NCBI GenBank assembly: GCA_019414545.1
Contig: DXLV01000004.1
Span: forward strand, 38,358-83,007
Source of the DNA: Collinsella sp.
GTDB lineage: Bacteria > Actinomycetota > Coriobacteriia > Coriobacteriales > Coriobacteriaceae
DNA: 44,650 nt
Direction: 5' to 3'
Shown here in pieces: positions 1 to 10,149 of the stretch. Numbering within the stretch: position 1 is the first letter of the stretch; each line of letters opens with the position of its first letter. The notes beneath the pieces were generated by a model. The model worked only from the letters and a program-made list of their open reading frames with translations. It was not told the DNA's origin and did no database searches. A program made the translations under genes and the position numbers.

Positions 1-52
1 TGTGACCTCCCGGTTATCAGCCGGACGCTCTAACCAACTGAGCTACAGGTCC
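1..52 (-). tRNA. tRNA-Ile (GAT), truncated by the window edge
   Basis: The reverse complement reads GGACCTG (acceptor 5' strand), TAGCTCAGTTGG (D arm), then a CCGG/CCGG anticodon stem closing a CTGATAA loop with anticodon GAT. The T arm and 3' acceptor strand lie beyond base 1, so only about 52 nt are present. It is preceded on its own strand by a good promoter. It lies downstream of gyrA and is co-oriented with it, but a gyrA terminator and a long inverted repeat separate the two. Confidence 0.9.
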
Positions 53-66
53 ATCGCGCAAGGGAT

Positions 67-96
67 ATATTAGACGAGTCGTTACGCGCGCGTCAA
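67..96 (-). promoter_or_regulatory. Sigma70-type promoter of tRNA-Ile
   Basis: On the minus strand TTGACG (91-96) is followed after 18 nt by TAATAT (67-72). Transcription would begin near base 60, a few bases before the mature tRNA 5' end at 52. The short leader and near-consensus hexamers are typical of bacterial tRNA promoters. Confidence 0.7.
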
Positions 97-123
97 CAAC
101 TTTTTTGAATATCTTTGAGGGGT

Positions 124-260
124 GTCGGCCCCGGCTTCCCGGCGGCATGCGAAGTCGCCTGCTCGGACAGTCCTGCTCGCATGGAGAGCACATTAAGTGC
201 TCTCCGGCTCGTGCGGAACTCGCGATCGACTTCGCATGCCGCCGGGCAGCCGGGGCCGAC
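124..260. repeat. Long imperfect inverted repeat with nested hairpin
   Basis: Bases 124-157 and 227-260 are 34-nt inverted arms with a single mismatch. Nested between them is a perfect 9-bp hairpin, GGAGAGCAC (183-191), ATTAA loop, GTGCTCTCC (197-205). It sits between the gyrA terminator and the tRNA-Ile promoter and holds no convincing ORF. It could be a miniature inverted-repeat element, a structured RNA or a cruciform-forming spacer. There is no poly-T next to the arms, so it is not a normal intrinsic terminator. Confidence 0.85.
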
Positions 261-278
261 GCGAGGTTCAAGATTGTC

Positions 279-311
279 AAAAAAGCGGTCGGCGCGCAGT
301 GCGCCGACCGC
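279..311 (-). terminator. Intrinsic terminator of gyrA
   Basis: A perfect 11-bp stem (285-295 with 301-311, 5-nt loop) is followed on the minus strand by six T residues (279-284). It lies about 40 nt past the gyrA stop codon and would end the gyrA transcript. Confidence 0.88.
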
Positions 312-351
312 CGATATATGGGGTCTGATATTTTCTACCAGCTAGGGCCTC

Positions 352-3093
<2,742 letters not shown>

Positions 3094-3265
3094 GTTACCT
3101 CCTCATGGTTTGCGTGGTTCAAATCAGATAGTCCCCGTCCCCGTCACTAGGACGGAGACGGCTTTTCCAGGTGCCGCAGATTCGCTCGAAAGAGGAGGGA
3201 AGCGTACTTGGGTACGCGACCGACGATTGAGGGCGAAGGTGCGGTGGCTGGGAAAGCCGCAGGGA

Positions 3266-5296
3266 TTAGGCGTCTAAGAATCGTGCGTCGTGGGCGTGCT
3301 TCTCAATGTACTCGCGGCGATAGCCGACCTCGGAACCCATCAGCTCGCGCACGGCGCGGTCCGCCACCACGGCGTCCTCGATCGACACGCGCTGCAGGAT
3401 GCGGGTCTTGGGGTCCATCGTCGTCGAGGCAAGCTGCTTGGGGTCCATCTCACCCAGGCCCTTGTAGCGCTGGACGGTATAGCCCTTGCGCTTTTTGGTG
3501 ATCTTGCCGTCCTTGGCCTTGCCGTCCTCGTCGTTATCGTCGGGGTTCAGGCCCAGACTCTGGATGGTGTCGCGCAGGATCTCGTCTTCGGGCTGGCGGC
3601 CGTTGGGATACACGTAGTGGATCTTGTTGCGCACCTTAATGCCAAAGATGGGCGGGCAGGCAACATAGACGTAGCCGGCATCGATCAGCGGACGCATGTA
3701 CTTGTAGAAGAACGTCAGCAGCAGGATGCGGATATGCGCACCGTCGACGTCTGCATCGGTCATGATGATGATCTTGTGGTAGCGCGCCTTGGTGATATCG
3801 AAGTCGCCGCCGTCGCCGGCGCTCGTCGTAACGCCGCAGCCGATCGCGGTAATCAGCGACTGGATGGTGTCACTCGAGAACGCGCGATGGTCACCAACGC
3901 GTTCGACGTTCAAAATCTTGCCGCGCAGGGGCAGAATCGCCTGGATGTCTCGGCGACGGCCGTCCTTGGCCGAACCGCCTGCCGAGTCGCCCTCTACGAT
4001 AAAGAGCTCGGTCAGCTCGGCATCGCGCACCGAGCAGTCAGCGAGCTTACCGGGCAGGGACGCCGTCTCGAGCAGGCTCTTGCGGCGGGTCGCCTCGCGC
4101 GCCTTGCGGGCGGCGTTGCGCGCTTTGCAGGCCTGTTGCGCCTTCTTGACGATCTCACGAGCGGGCTTGGGATGCTCCTCGAGGTAATCGGTAAGGCCGT
4201 CGGTCACGATCTTGAGCGTGAGCGCGCGCATATAGGAGCTGCCGAGCTTGGCCTTGGTCTGACCCTCAAACTGCGGGTCGGGCAGCTTGACCGAGATAAC
4301 GGCCGAAAGGCCCTCGCGCACATCGTCGCCGGTCAGGTTGGCGTCTTTTTCCTTGAGCAGATTCTGCTTGCGCGCGTAGTCGTTGATCACGCGGGTGAGC
4401 GCGGTGCGGAAGCCCTCAAGGTGCATGCCGCCCTCGGGGGTGTAGATGTCGTTGGCAAACGACATGACGTTCTCGCCGTAGCCGCTATTCCACTGCAGGG
4501 AAACCTCAACCTCGCCCATCTTGGCCACGGGCGCGTCCGGGTCCGATTTGCCCTCGATGTAGATGGGCTCCTTAAAGGCCTCGGGGACGTCCTTGCCCTC
4601 GTTGAGGAACTTGACGAAGTCGATGATGCCGCCCTCGTAGCAAAACTCCTCCACGTGGGGAGTCGCCTCGCGCTCGTCGGTCAGCACGATTTTGAGGTTC
4701 TTATTGAGGAACGCCGTCTCCTGCAGACGGTTGTGCAGCGTATCGAAATCGTAGATGCAGGTCTCGAAGATCTCGTCGTCGGGCCAGAAGGTGACGGTGG
4801 TGCCCGTCGAATCCGAGGTGCCCACGACCTCCATCTTCTTGACGGTCTTGCCGCGCGAGAACTCCATCTCGTAGGTGTTGCCATCGCGACGAACCTGAAC
4901 GACCACGCGCTTGGACAGCGCGTTGACGACGGAGATGCCCACGCCGTGCAGGCCACCCGAGACCTTATAGGCCGAGTTATCGAACTTACCGCCGGCGTGC
5001 AGGATCGTCATGACGACCTCGAGCGTCGGGATCTTTTTAACAGGGTGCTCGTCGACGGGGATGCCGCGCCCGTTGTCGACGACCGTGATGGAGTTGTCGG
5101 CGTGGACCGTCACCTGGATCTCGGTGCAGAAACCGGCCATGGCCTCGTCGACGGAGTTGTCAACGATCTCCCACACCAGGTGATGCAGACCGCTGGCGCT
5201 CGTCGAGCCGATATACATGCCCGGGCGCTTACGAACGGCCTCGAGACCTTCGAGAATCTTAATCTCGCCGCCGTCGTAATCGTTTTCGTTTGCCAC
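3266..5296 (-). CDS. gyrB: DNA gyrase subunit B
   Basis: ATPase subunit of gyrase, partner of GyrA encoded next downstream. I chose the GTG at 5296 (MANENDYDGG..., 676 aa) because an AAGGAGG ribosome-binding site lies just upstream; the longer frame from 5314 would translate through that site. The GHKL ATPase domain is at the N-terminus (RPGMYIGST; EIVDNS with Glu43 and Asn47; DNGRGIP), followed by the transducer domain, the TOPRIM motif EGDSAGGSAK at about 435-444 with DADVDGAHI downstream, and a C-terminal QRYKGLGEM motif. It lacks the large insertion of enterobacterial GyrB. A terminator upstream separates it from the dnaA-recF block, so it probably has its own promoter. Confidence 0.98.
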   Translation of the reverse strand: MANENDYDGGEIKILEGLEAVRKRPGMYIGSTSASGLHHLVWEIVDNSVDEAMAGFCTEIQVTVHADNSITVVDNGRGIPVDEHPVKKIPTLEVVMTILHAGGKFDNSAYKVSGGLHGVGISVVNALSKRVVVQVRRDGNTYEMEFSRGKTVKKMEVVGTSDSTGTTVTFWPDDEIFETCIYDFDTLHNRLQETAFLNKNLKIVLTDEREATPHVEEFCYEGGIIDFVKFLNEGKDVPEAFKEPIYIEGKSDPDAPVAKMGEVEVSLQWNSGYGENVMSFANDIYTPEGGMHLEGFRTALTRVINDYARKQNLLKEKDANLTGDDVREGLSAVISVKLPDPQFEGQTKAKLGSSYMRALTLKIVTDGLTDYLEEHPKPAREIVKKAQQACKARNAARKAREATRRKSLLETASLPGKLADCSVRDAELTELFIVEGDSAGGSAKDGRRRDIQAILPLRGKILNVERVGDHRAFSSDTIQSLITAIGCGVTTSAGDGGDFDITKARYHKIIIMTDADVDGAHIRILLLTFFYKYMRPLIDAGYVYVACPPIFGIKVRNKIHYVYPNGRQPEDEILRDTIQSLGLNPDDNDEDGKAKDGKITKKRKGYTVQRYKGLGEMDPKQLASTTMDPKTRILQRVSIEDAVVADRAVRELMGSEVGYRREYIEKHAHDARFLDA

Positions 5297-5343
5297 ACGT
5301 CCTCCTTCAGTCAAGAAAATGTGTACAGCCTTACTAGTTTATC

Positions 5344-5375
5344 GTAAAAAAATACCCTCGGGAACGAGGGTATTT
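5344..5375 (-). terminator. Terminator between the DUF721 gene and gyrB
   Basis: An 11-bp stem, AAATACCCTCG (5350-5360) with CGAGGGTATTT (5365-5375) and a 4-nt loop, is followed on the minus strand by a run of T. It ends transcripts arriving from dnaN/recF/DUF721. The A-rich left side and T-rich right side give it some bidirectional character. Confidence 0.82.
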
Positions 5376-5401
5376 GGCTCTACAAGGCCACCAGATGCGA
5401 T

Positions 5402-5965
5402 TTAAGGCTCTTTTTTGCTTTGCACGCCCTTGGCCCACTCGGCACTGGCTCTCATGGCATTCTCGAGGGCCTCGCGCAGTTTTTGGTCTTCGATGGGCGC
5501 CACTTGGCGCTCGATCTCGGTACGCTCGGCCTCACTTAGGTCGGCGCGCGGGGCCGGCGATCGCTCGGTCGTCGCCGGGCGCAGGCGCTCCTTGGCGGCG
5601 GGCGGTGTGTGACCGGGCGCGGTGGTTTTGAACACCAGGCCGTCCACATGCGCGCCGGCGCGCTCCATGCGTGCGCGGATGATCTCGCGCAACAGCGTCA
5701 TTTCCTGCGTCCACGAGGGCGAGTCGAGATATACCAGCAGCTCATTGGACTCGGGCAGGTAGCGCAGTCCCGTCACATGCCGTCCCTCGCGCGTGCCCGA
5801 GCACACCGCGTTCCATGCGCGATAGACCGCACGCGACTCCTCGGCGGCCTCCATCTGCGCACGGCGCTCAGGGGTCGCAGCCGCCAGGATGCGCTGGCGC
5901 TCTGCGTTCAAAAAGCCACTGAAGCCGACCGTCTCGCTCTCGCGCTCGTAATTAGCACGTCTCAC
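5402..5965 (-). CDS. DUF721 (DciA-like) protein
   Basis: 187-aa protein whose central part (about residues 45-105: YRAWNAVCSGT, HVTGLRYLP, LLVYLDSPSWTQEMTLLREII) matches the DUF721 pattern of a conserved Trp, a beta hairpin and a SxxWxQEL-like helix. Members of this family, named DciA, act as ancestral loaders or operators of the replicative helicase DnaB. The C-terminal half is charged and low in complexity. The GTG start overlaps the end of recF by 14 nt, so the two are probably translationally coupled. The position between recF and gyrB is typical for actinobacterial DUF721 genes. A helicase-loading role here is inference from the family. Confidence 0.85.
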   Translation of the reverse strand: MRRANYERESETVGFSGFLNAERQRILAAATPERRAQMEAAEESRAVYRAWNAVCSGTREGRHVTGLRYLPESNELLVYLDSPSWTQEMTLLREIIRARMERAGAHVDGLVFKTTAPGHTPPAAKERLRPATTERSPAPRADLSEAERTEIERQVAPIEDQKLREALENAMRASAEWAKGVQSKKEP

Positions 5966-7058
5966 CCATGCTCACCACCTTGGCTCGATCAAGCAGGTCA
6001 TCGGTAAAGTACCCCAGGTTGGTCGTGGTTATGACCGTCTGGATATCATCGCCGATCAGCCGCAGGAAAGCGCCGCGACGCTCGCCGTCGAGCTCGCTCA
6101 TCACGTCGTCCAAAAGCAGCAGTGGGGCGGTGCCCAGGACATCGCGAGCCACGGCCACCTCGGCCACCTTCCAGGACAGCACCAACGTTCGCTGCTGTCC
6201 TTGGCTGGCAAATGAACGGGCGGAGCGACCCGCCACGGTAAATTCAATCTCGTCGCGATGCGGTCCCACCAACGTCACGCCGCGGCGAATTTCCTCGTCG
6301 GCGTGCTCATCAAGGGCGGCCAGCATGCGCTCGTACGCCCAGCCCTTCAGCTCTTCGCGATCCTCGACCTGGGGTAAATCCCCCAGCGTGGACGCATAGG
6401 ACACGTTGGCGGCTTCACCGGACGCTACTTGCCCGTAGGCAGCGCGCACATGGCCCGCCAGCCGGTCGAGCAGGGCCAACCGGTGCACGAGCAGGGCCGA
6501 GCCCGCGCGGGCAATCGATTCGTTCCACGCGCCGAGCATCTCGCGGCAGCACCAGGTCTCCTTGAGCAGGGCGTTACGCTGGGTCACGCAGCGCCCATAG
6601 GTGTTCGCAAGATCGGCATAGCGTGCGCTCAGTTGCATGCCAAAGTCATCGAGGGCGGCGCGGCGCACACTGGCGCCCCGCTTAACCATGTCCAGATGGT
6701 CGGGGCAAAACAGCACGCTCGGCAGAACCCCGCGCACACCGGCGGCAGAGCATCTCTTGCCGTTGCGGCTAAACGAGCGCTTACCGTCCTCCGCGCTCAG
6801 TCCCATATCAAGCACGCGGCCGTCGCCCTCGAGTCTCAGCTCGACCTTGCACGAGCCCACGCCGTCATGGACGAGCTCGGCTGCGGTCGGATGCCTAAAC
6901 GAGGCGCCGCTCGTCAGCAGCTGCAGCGCCTCTATGAGATTGGTCTTTCCCGCCGCGTTGGGTCCCGCAAGTATCGTCACGCCCTCGTCCAGGGCAAGGT
7001 GATAGCTATCGAAGCTGCGGTAGTGCGCGACGGAAAGATCGCGGGCGAACATGGTCAT
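5952..7058 (-). CDS. recF: DNA replication and repair protein RecF
   Basis: SMC-like ABC ATPase that binds gapped DNA and helps RecOR load RecA. The 368-aa protein has Walker A GPNAAGKT (32-39), an ABC signature in ASQGQQRTLVLSWK and Walker B PLLLLDDVMSELD near the C-terminus. An alternative ATG two codons in (MFARDL) cannot be excluded. It starts 9 bp after dnaN and its 3' end overlaps the DUF721 gene, so dnaN-recF-DUF721 look like one transcript. Confidence 0.97.
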   Translation of the reverse strand: MTMFARDLSVAHYRSFDSYHLALDEGVTILAGPNAAGKTNLIEALQLLTSGASFRHPTAAELVHDGVGSCKVELRLEGDGRVLDMGLSAEDGKRSFSRNGKRCSAAGVRGVLPSVLFCPDHLDMVKRGASVRRAALDDFGMQLSARYADLANTYGRCVTQRNALLKETWCCREMLGAWNESIARAGSALLVHRLALLDRLAGHVRAAYGQVASGEAANVSYASTLGDLPQVEDREELKGWAYERMLAALDEHADEEIRRGVTLVGPHRDEIEFTVAGRSARSFASQGQQRTLVLSWKVAEVAVARDVLGTAPLLLLDDVMSELDGERRGAFLRLIGDDIQTVITTTNLGYFTDDLLDRAKVVSMGETC

Positions 7059-7067
7059 GGCGCAGCG

Positions 7068-8171
7068 CTAGATGCGGACCGGCATGACCAGGTACAGGTA
7101 GTTGATCTTGTCGTAGGACTTAAAGATGCCCGCCTGCGAGTAGCTCTTGAGCTCCAGCGTGATCTCCTTCTCCTTGGACAGGGCATTGAGGCAGCCGAAG
7201 ATGTAGTGGTAGTTGAAGGCGATGGTACCCGACTCGCCCTCGGCCTCGACATCGATCGTCTCCTGCGCAAGGTCCTGGTCATTGGAAATGGAGGACAGGC
7301 CCATCTGCCCGTTCTCGACATCGATCTCGAACTTGACGGCGGGGTTGGCGCTCGCGATAACGGCCACGCGCTTGAGGGCGGCGTTAAAGGCGGCGACGTC
7401 GATCTTGACGCTCGTCACGCACGAATCGGGGATGAGCTGCTTGTAGTTGGGGTACACGCCCTCGATGCGACGCGACACGTAGGTGGTGTTGCCGGCCTCG
7501 AAGACGACCTGGGTGTCGGTAGCCCCGATCATGATGGTCGCTTGGCTGGCCATGATGTTCAGCGCGTCGTTAAAGGCGTCAGCCGGAACGTTGAGCTCAA
7601 AGGAGCCCTCGAGGGTCGAGGTCTCGACCTGCGTATCGCACACGGCCAAGCGGAAGGAATCGGTCGCTACCAGGCGTACGGTGTTGTTCTCGACCTTCAT
7701 GTGCACGCCGCCCAGGATGGGGCGAGCCTTGTCGGTCGAGGTGACGCGCCACACGCGGCCGACCATTTCGGACAAGACATCGGTCGGCAGCTCCACGGCA
7801 CTCTCGATGGCATAGGCCGGAAACTCGGGGAAGTCATTGGCGTCGAGCGTGTTCAGGCGGAAAGAGCTCTTCTCGCAACCAATCAGCACCTGGTGCTCGG
7901 ACAGCTCAAAGGTAACCGGGGCATCGGGGAGGGTCTTGGTGATATTGGAGAGCATCTTACAGGGAATAACCATCTCGCCCTCTTCTTCGACATGCGCCGC
8001 GATGCGATGACGGATCGAGATGGTGTAGTTAGAGGTCTGGAATTCCAAGATGCCGTCTTGGGCCTTAACGAGCACGCCCGACAGGATGGGGAGGGTGGAT
8101 GCCGAAGCGACACCCTTCATAACGACGCCGATGGCTTGTGTAAGCGAGCTCTGGCTGACGGTGAACTTCAT
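7068..8171 (-). CDS. dnaN: DNA polymerase III beta subunit (sliding clamp)
   Basis: 367-aa ring clamp protein that tethers DNA polymerase to template and recruits other replication proteins. Start MKFTVSQSSL, threefold repeated clamp fold, and C-terminal YLVMPVRI are typical in sequence and length. A GAAAGG ribosome-binding site precedes the ATG. The 238-bp gap to dnaA upstream contains the candidate origin-unwinding array, so the dnaN promoter would lie within the origin. Confidence 0.98.
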   Translation of the reverse strand: MKFTVSQSSLTQAIGVVMKGVASASTLPILSGVLVKAQDGILEFQTSNYTISIRHRIAAHVEEEGEMVIPCKMLSNITKTLPDAPVTFELSEHQVLIGCEKSSFRLNTLDANDFPEFPAYAIESAVELPTDVLSEMVGRVWRVTSTDKARPILGGVHMKVENNTVRLVATDSFRLAVCDTQVETSTLEGSFELNVPADAFNDALNIMASQATIMIGATDTQVVFEAGNTTYVSRRIEGVYPNYKQLIPDSCVTSVKIDVAAFNAALKRVAVIASANPAVKFEIDVENGQMGLSSISNDQDLAQETIDVEAEGESGTIAFNYHYIFGCLNALSKEKEITLELKSYSQAGIFKSYDKINYLYLVMPVRI

Positions 8172-8189
8172 CTTTTAATACCTTTCTAT

Positions 8190-8409
8190 AGATATAAATA
8201 TCTTAATAATAGTAATAGCACTGACGAAACTGTTGATTACTCCCAAAGACGCAGGTCAGACCCAGAAAGAGAATCGACAGCAACCTGTGTGCAACAGGGG
8301 TGGTTTTCCACGTTCAAAACCTGCGCAAAACTTTTCATCACCGCGGGTTGGGTTTTAGACACCTTATGCCCGTGGTTTCGACAAGTTTTCAACAGGTGTC
8401 TCTATTTCC
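8190..8409. other. oriC: oriC unwinding region (dnaA-dnaN intergenic)
   Basis: Read on the minus strand: a DnaA-box-like TAATCAACA (8231-8239), a 12-nt spacer, five perfect CTA/TTA triplets (8204-8218, TAATAATAGTAATAG on the plus strand), then a strongly AT-rich stretch (8183-8203). This is the order DnaA box, spacer, DnaA-trios, unwinding element described for the B. subtilis basal unwinding system. Further DnaA-box-like 9-mers lie towards dnaA: TGTGTGCAA (8286-8294), TTTTCCACG (8304-8312) and TTTTCAACA (8386-8394). The gap contains no gene. Assignment is by pattern; the spacer is longer than in B. subtilis. Confidence 0.75.
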
Positions 8410-10134
8410 CTACGAGCGCAGTGTAATTTTATCGCGCAGCGACTTGAGGTCTTCGGTGACGGTGCGGTCTTCCTGGATCATCTTCTGGACCTTTTTGTAG
8501 CTCGTACTGACGGTCGAGTGGTTGCGGTTGCCAAATTCGGCGCCCACCGCCGTGGTCGTCATCTCGCACATCTCGATGGCCAGGTAGATAGCGATATGGC
8601 GTGCTTTGGCGATATTGGCGTTGCGACGCGGGCCGATGAGCTCCTCGTGCGTCACGCCGTACTGCTCTTCGATGACGGACTGAACCGTCTGGACGTTGAT
8701 CTTTTTGGCCGATGTGTCGAAGTACTGGCTGGCGATGGCGTCGATATCGTCAAAGGTGAGCTCCCCGCCCTCGCGCTCGCGGTCGCCCGCCTCGCCGGCG
8801 CAGCGCTCGCAAAAGCTCTCGAGTTCGCGGATGTTGGTGCCCGAGACCTCGGCCATGTGTTTAAAGTGCTCGTCGGTCAGGTGCCCGCTGTCGCCCCCAT
8901 AGGCCGCCAGCAGCGAGTCGTCGCCTGCCTCGGGAGCGGCGACGATGGTGTTCTCGTAATAGCGCTGCAAGATCTTGTATTTCATCTCGTAGCTGGGCTC
9001 TGCGACCAGGCAGAGCATGCCGGCGTTGAAGCGGCTGGTCAGACGCTCGTCCATGCTCAGGTCCTTGGGGGCGCGGTCTGCCGCGATGACGACCTTCTTG
9101 TTGTTGCGGATGAACTCGTCCATGAGCTGGAAAAAGTAGTCCACGCTCGCGCGCTTGCCGATGATGTTTTGGATGTCATCGATGATGAGCACGTCCACGC
9201 CGTGGTATGCCTGCATGATAGGGGCGTTGCTCTTCTTTTGGCGGTCGAACTCGGTCATCAGGTCGTCCAGATATGCCTGGGAGTTGGCATACTTGACCTT
9301 GATCTCGGGCGACTTCTCGGCGAGCTCGTTTTTGATGGCAAGCAGCAGGTGCGTCTTGCCCAGGCCCGATTTGCCGTAGATGAACAGTGATGTGCACGTG
9401 CCGCGCTCGTCCGCGAGGGCGGCAAACTTGAGTGCCGAGCGATAGGCATGGCTGTTCTCGGGGCCGTAGACAAAGTTCTCAAAGGTAAATTTTGAGTTCG
9501 CGGCGAGTGGGGCTCCATCCGTATTCTGCTCGGCCGGCACGGTCGGTGCTGGCATGGGTGAAGCGGGGGTCGCGGCTTGCGTGGACTTAGTCGGCGCTCC
9601 GCCCTTCATCTGGTTCATCATGCGACGAAAATCATCGGCCGAGAGCGTGTTCTTGATTGCAATGCCCGAATCCGCGCCCGCCGCTGCGTCATGAGCGATG
9701 GGCATGTGCGTGACGGGTGCGTTCGTTGACGTCGCAGCGGCGGTCGGCAACGATGCCATGGTTTCACGGGAAACATCGCTGTGCTGGTGCTCGATTGTCG
9801 GCACGTCGCCTGCGGAGGCTGGCGCCGCAGGGGAAGCAGCGGGAGCCGTGGCGGGCACCGTCGCGGCAGCAGATTCGGCCGTTGCGCCTTGCGGTGCCAC
9901 GATGTCGAGCGCGATCGGAGCAAAGGCGATTTCTTCCAGATAGGCCTCAATAGTCGGCTGATGCTTTTTGAGCTGCGCGATGGCAAAGCGCGAGGGGGCC
10001 TCGATCGTGAGCGTATCTTCGGTCAGGCTTATGGCGCGCGATTGCCCCAGCATGTTGATGAGGCGTGCATCTTGGCCGTCGCGCTGGCAAAAGGCGATGG
10101 CATCCCCCAGGATGATGCTTGCTTCCTCGTCCAC
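8410..10134 (-). CDS. dnaA: Chromosomal replication initiator DnaA
   Basis: AAA+ initiator that binds DnaA boxes and melts oriC. The 574-aa protein has an N-terminal domain I (1-85), an unusually long Ala/Pro/Thr-rich linker (about 85-215), the AAA+ core with Walker A YGKSGLGKT (253-261) and Walker B VLIIDDIQ (about 315-322), and a C-terminal helix-turn-helix with GAEFGNRNHSTV. GTG start with GGGAG upstream. It begins only 15 bp after the GHKL protein gene and so is probably cotranscribed with it. Codons 120-125 of the linker (DVSRET) are encoded by a near-parS sequence. Confidence 0.98.
   Translation of the reverse strand: MDEEASIILGDAIAFCQRDGQDARLINMLGQSRAISLTEDTLTIEAPSRFAIAQLKKHQPTIEAYLEEIAFAPIALDIVAPQGATAESAAATVPATAPAASPAAPASAGDVPTIEHQHSDVSRETMASLPTAAATSTNAPVTHMPIAHDAAAGADSGIAIKNTLSADDFRRMMNQMKGGAPTKSTQAATPASPMPAPTVPAEQNTDGAPLAANSKFTFENFVYGPENSHAYRSALKFAALADERGTCTSLFIYGKSGLGKTHLLLAIKNELAEKSPEIKVKYANSQAYLDDLMTEFDRQKKSNAPIMQAYHGVDVLIIDDIQNIIGKRASVDYFFQLMDEFIRNNKKVVIAADRAPKDLSMDERLTSRFNAGMLCLVAEPSYEMKYKILQRYYENTIVAAPEAGDDSLLAAYGGDSGHLTDEHFKHMAEVSGTNIRELESFCERCAGEAGDREREGGELTFDDIDAIASQYFDTSAKKINVQTVQSVIEEQYGVTHEELIGPRRNANIAKARHIAIYLAIEMCEMTTTAVGAEFGNRNHSTVSTSYKKVQKMIQEDRTVTEDLKSLRDKITLRS
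9760..9775 (-). other. parS-like site inside dnaA
   Basis: The minus strand reads TGTTTCCCGTGAAACC, matching the perfect parS sites of this window (TGTTTCACGTGAAACA) at 14 of 16 positions. It encodes part of DVSRET in the disordered linker of DnaA, where sequence constraint should be low. Binding by ParB is inference. Confidence 0.55.
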
Positions 10135-10149
10135 TGTCTCTCCCGTTCT

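Noticed and set aside
3290..5347. Open frame opposite gyrB (685 codons)
   Set aside because: Same artefact; the product is a mirror of gyrB codons and has no recognisable domain.
6429..8426. Open frame opposite recF and dnaN (665 codons)
   Set aside because: It spans two genes and the origin gap on the wrong strand, with no plausible start.
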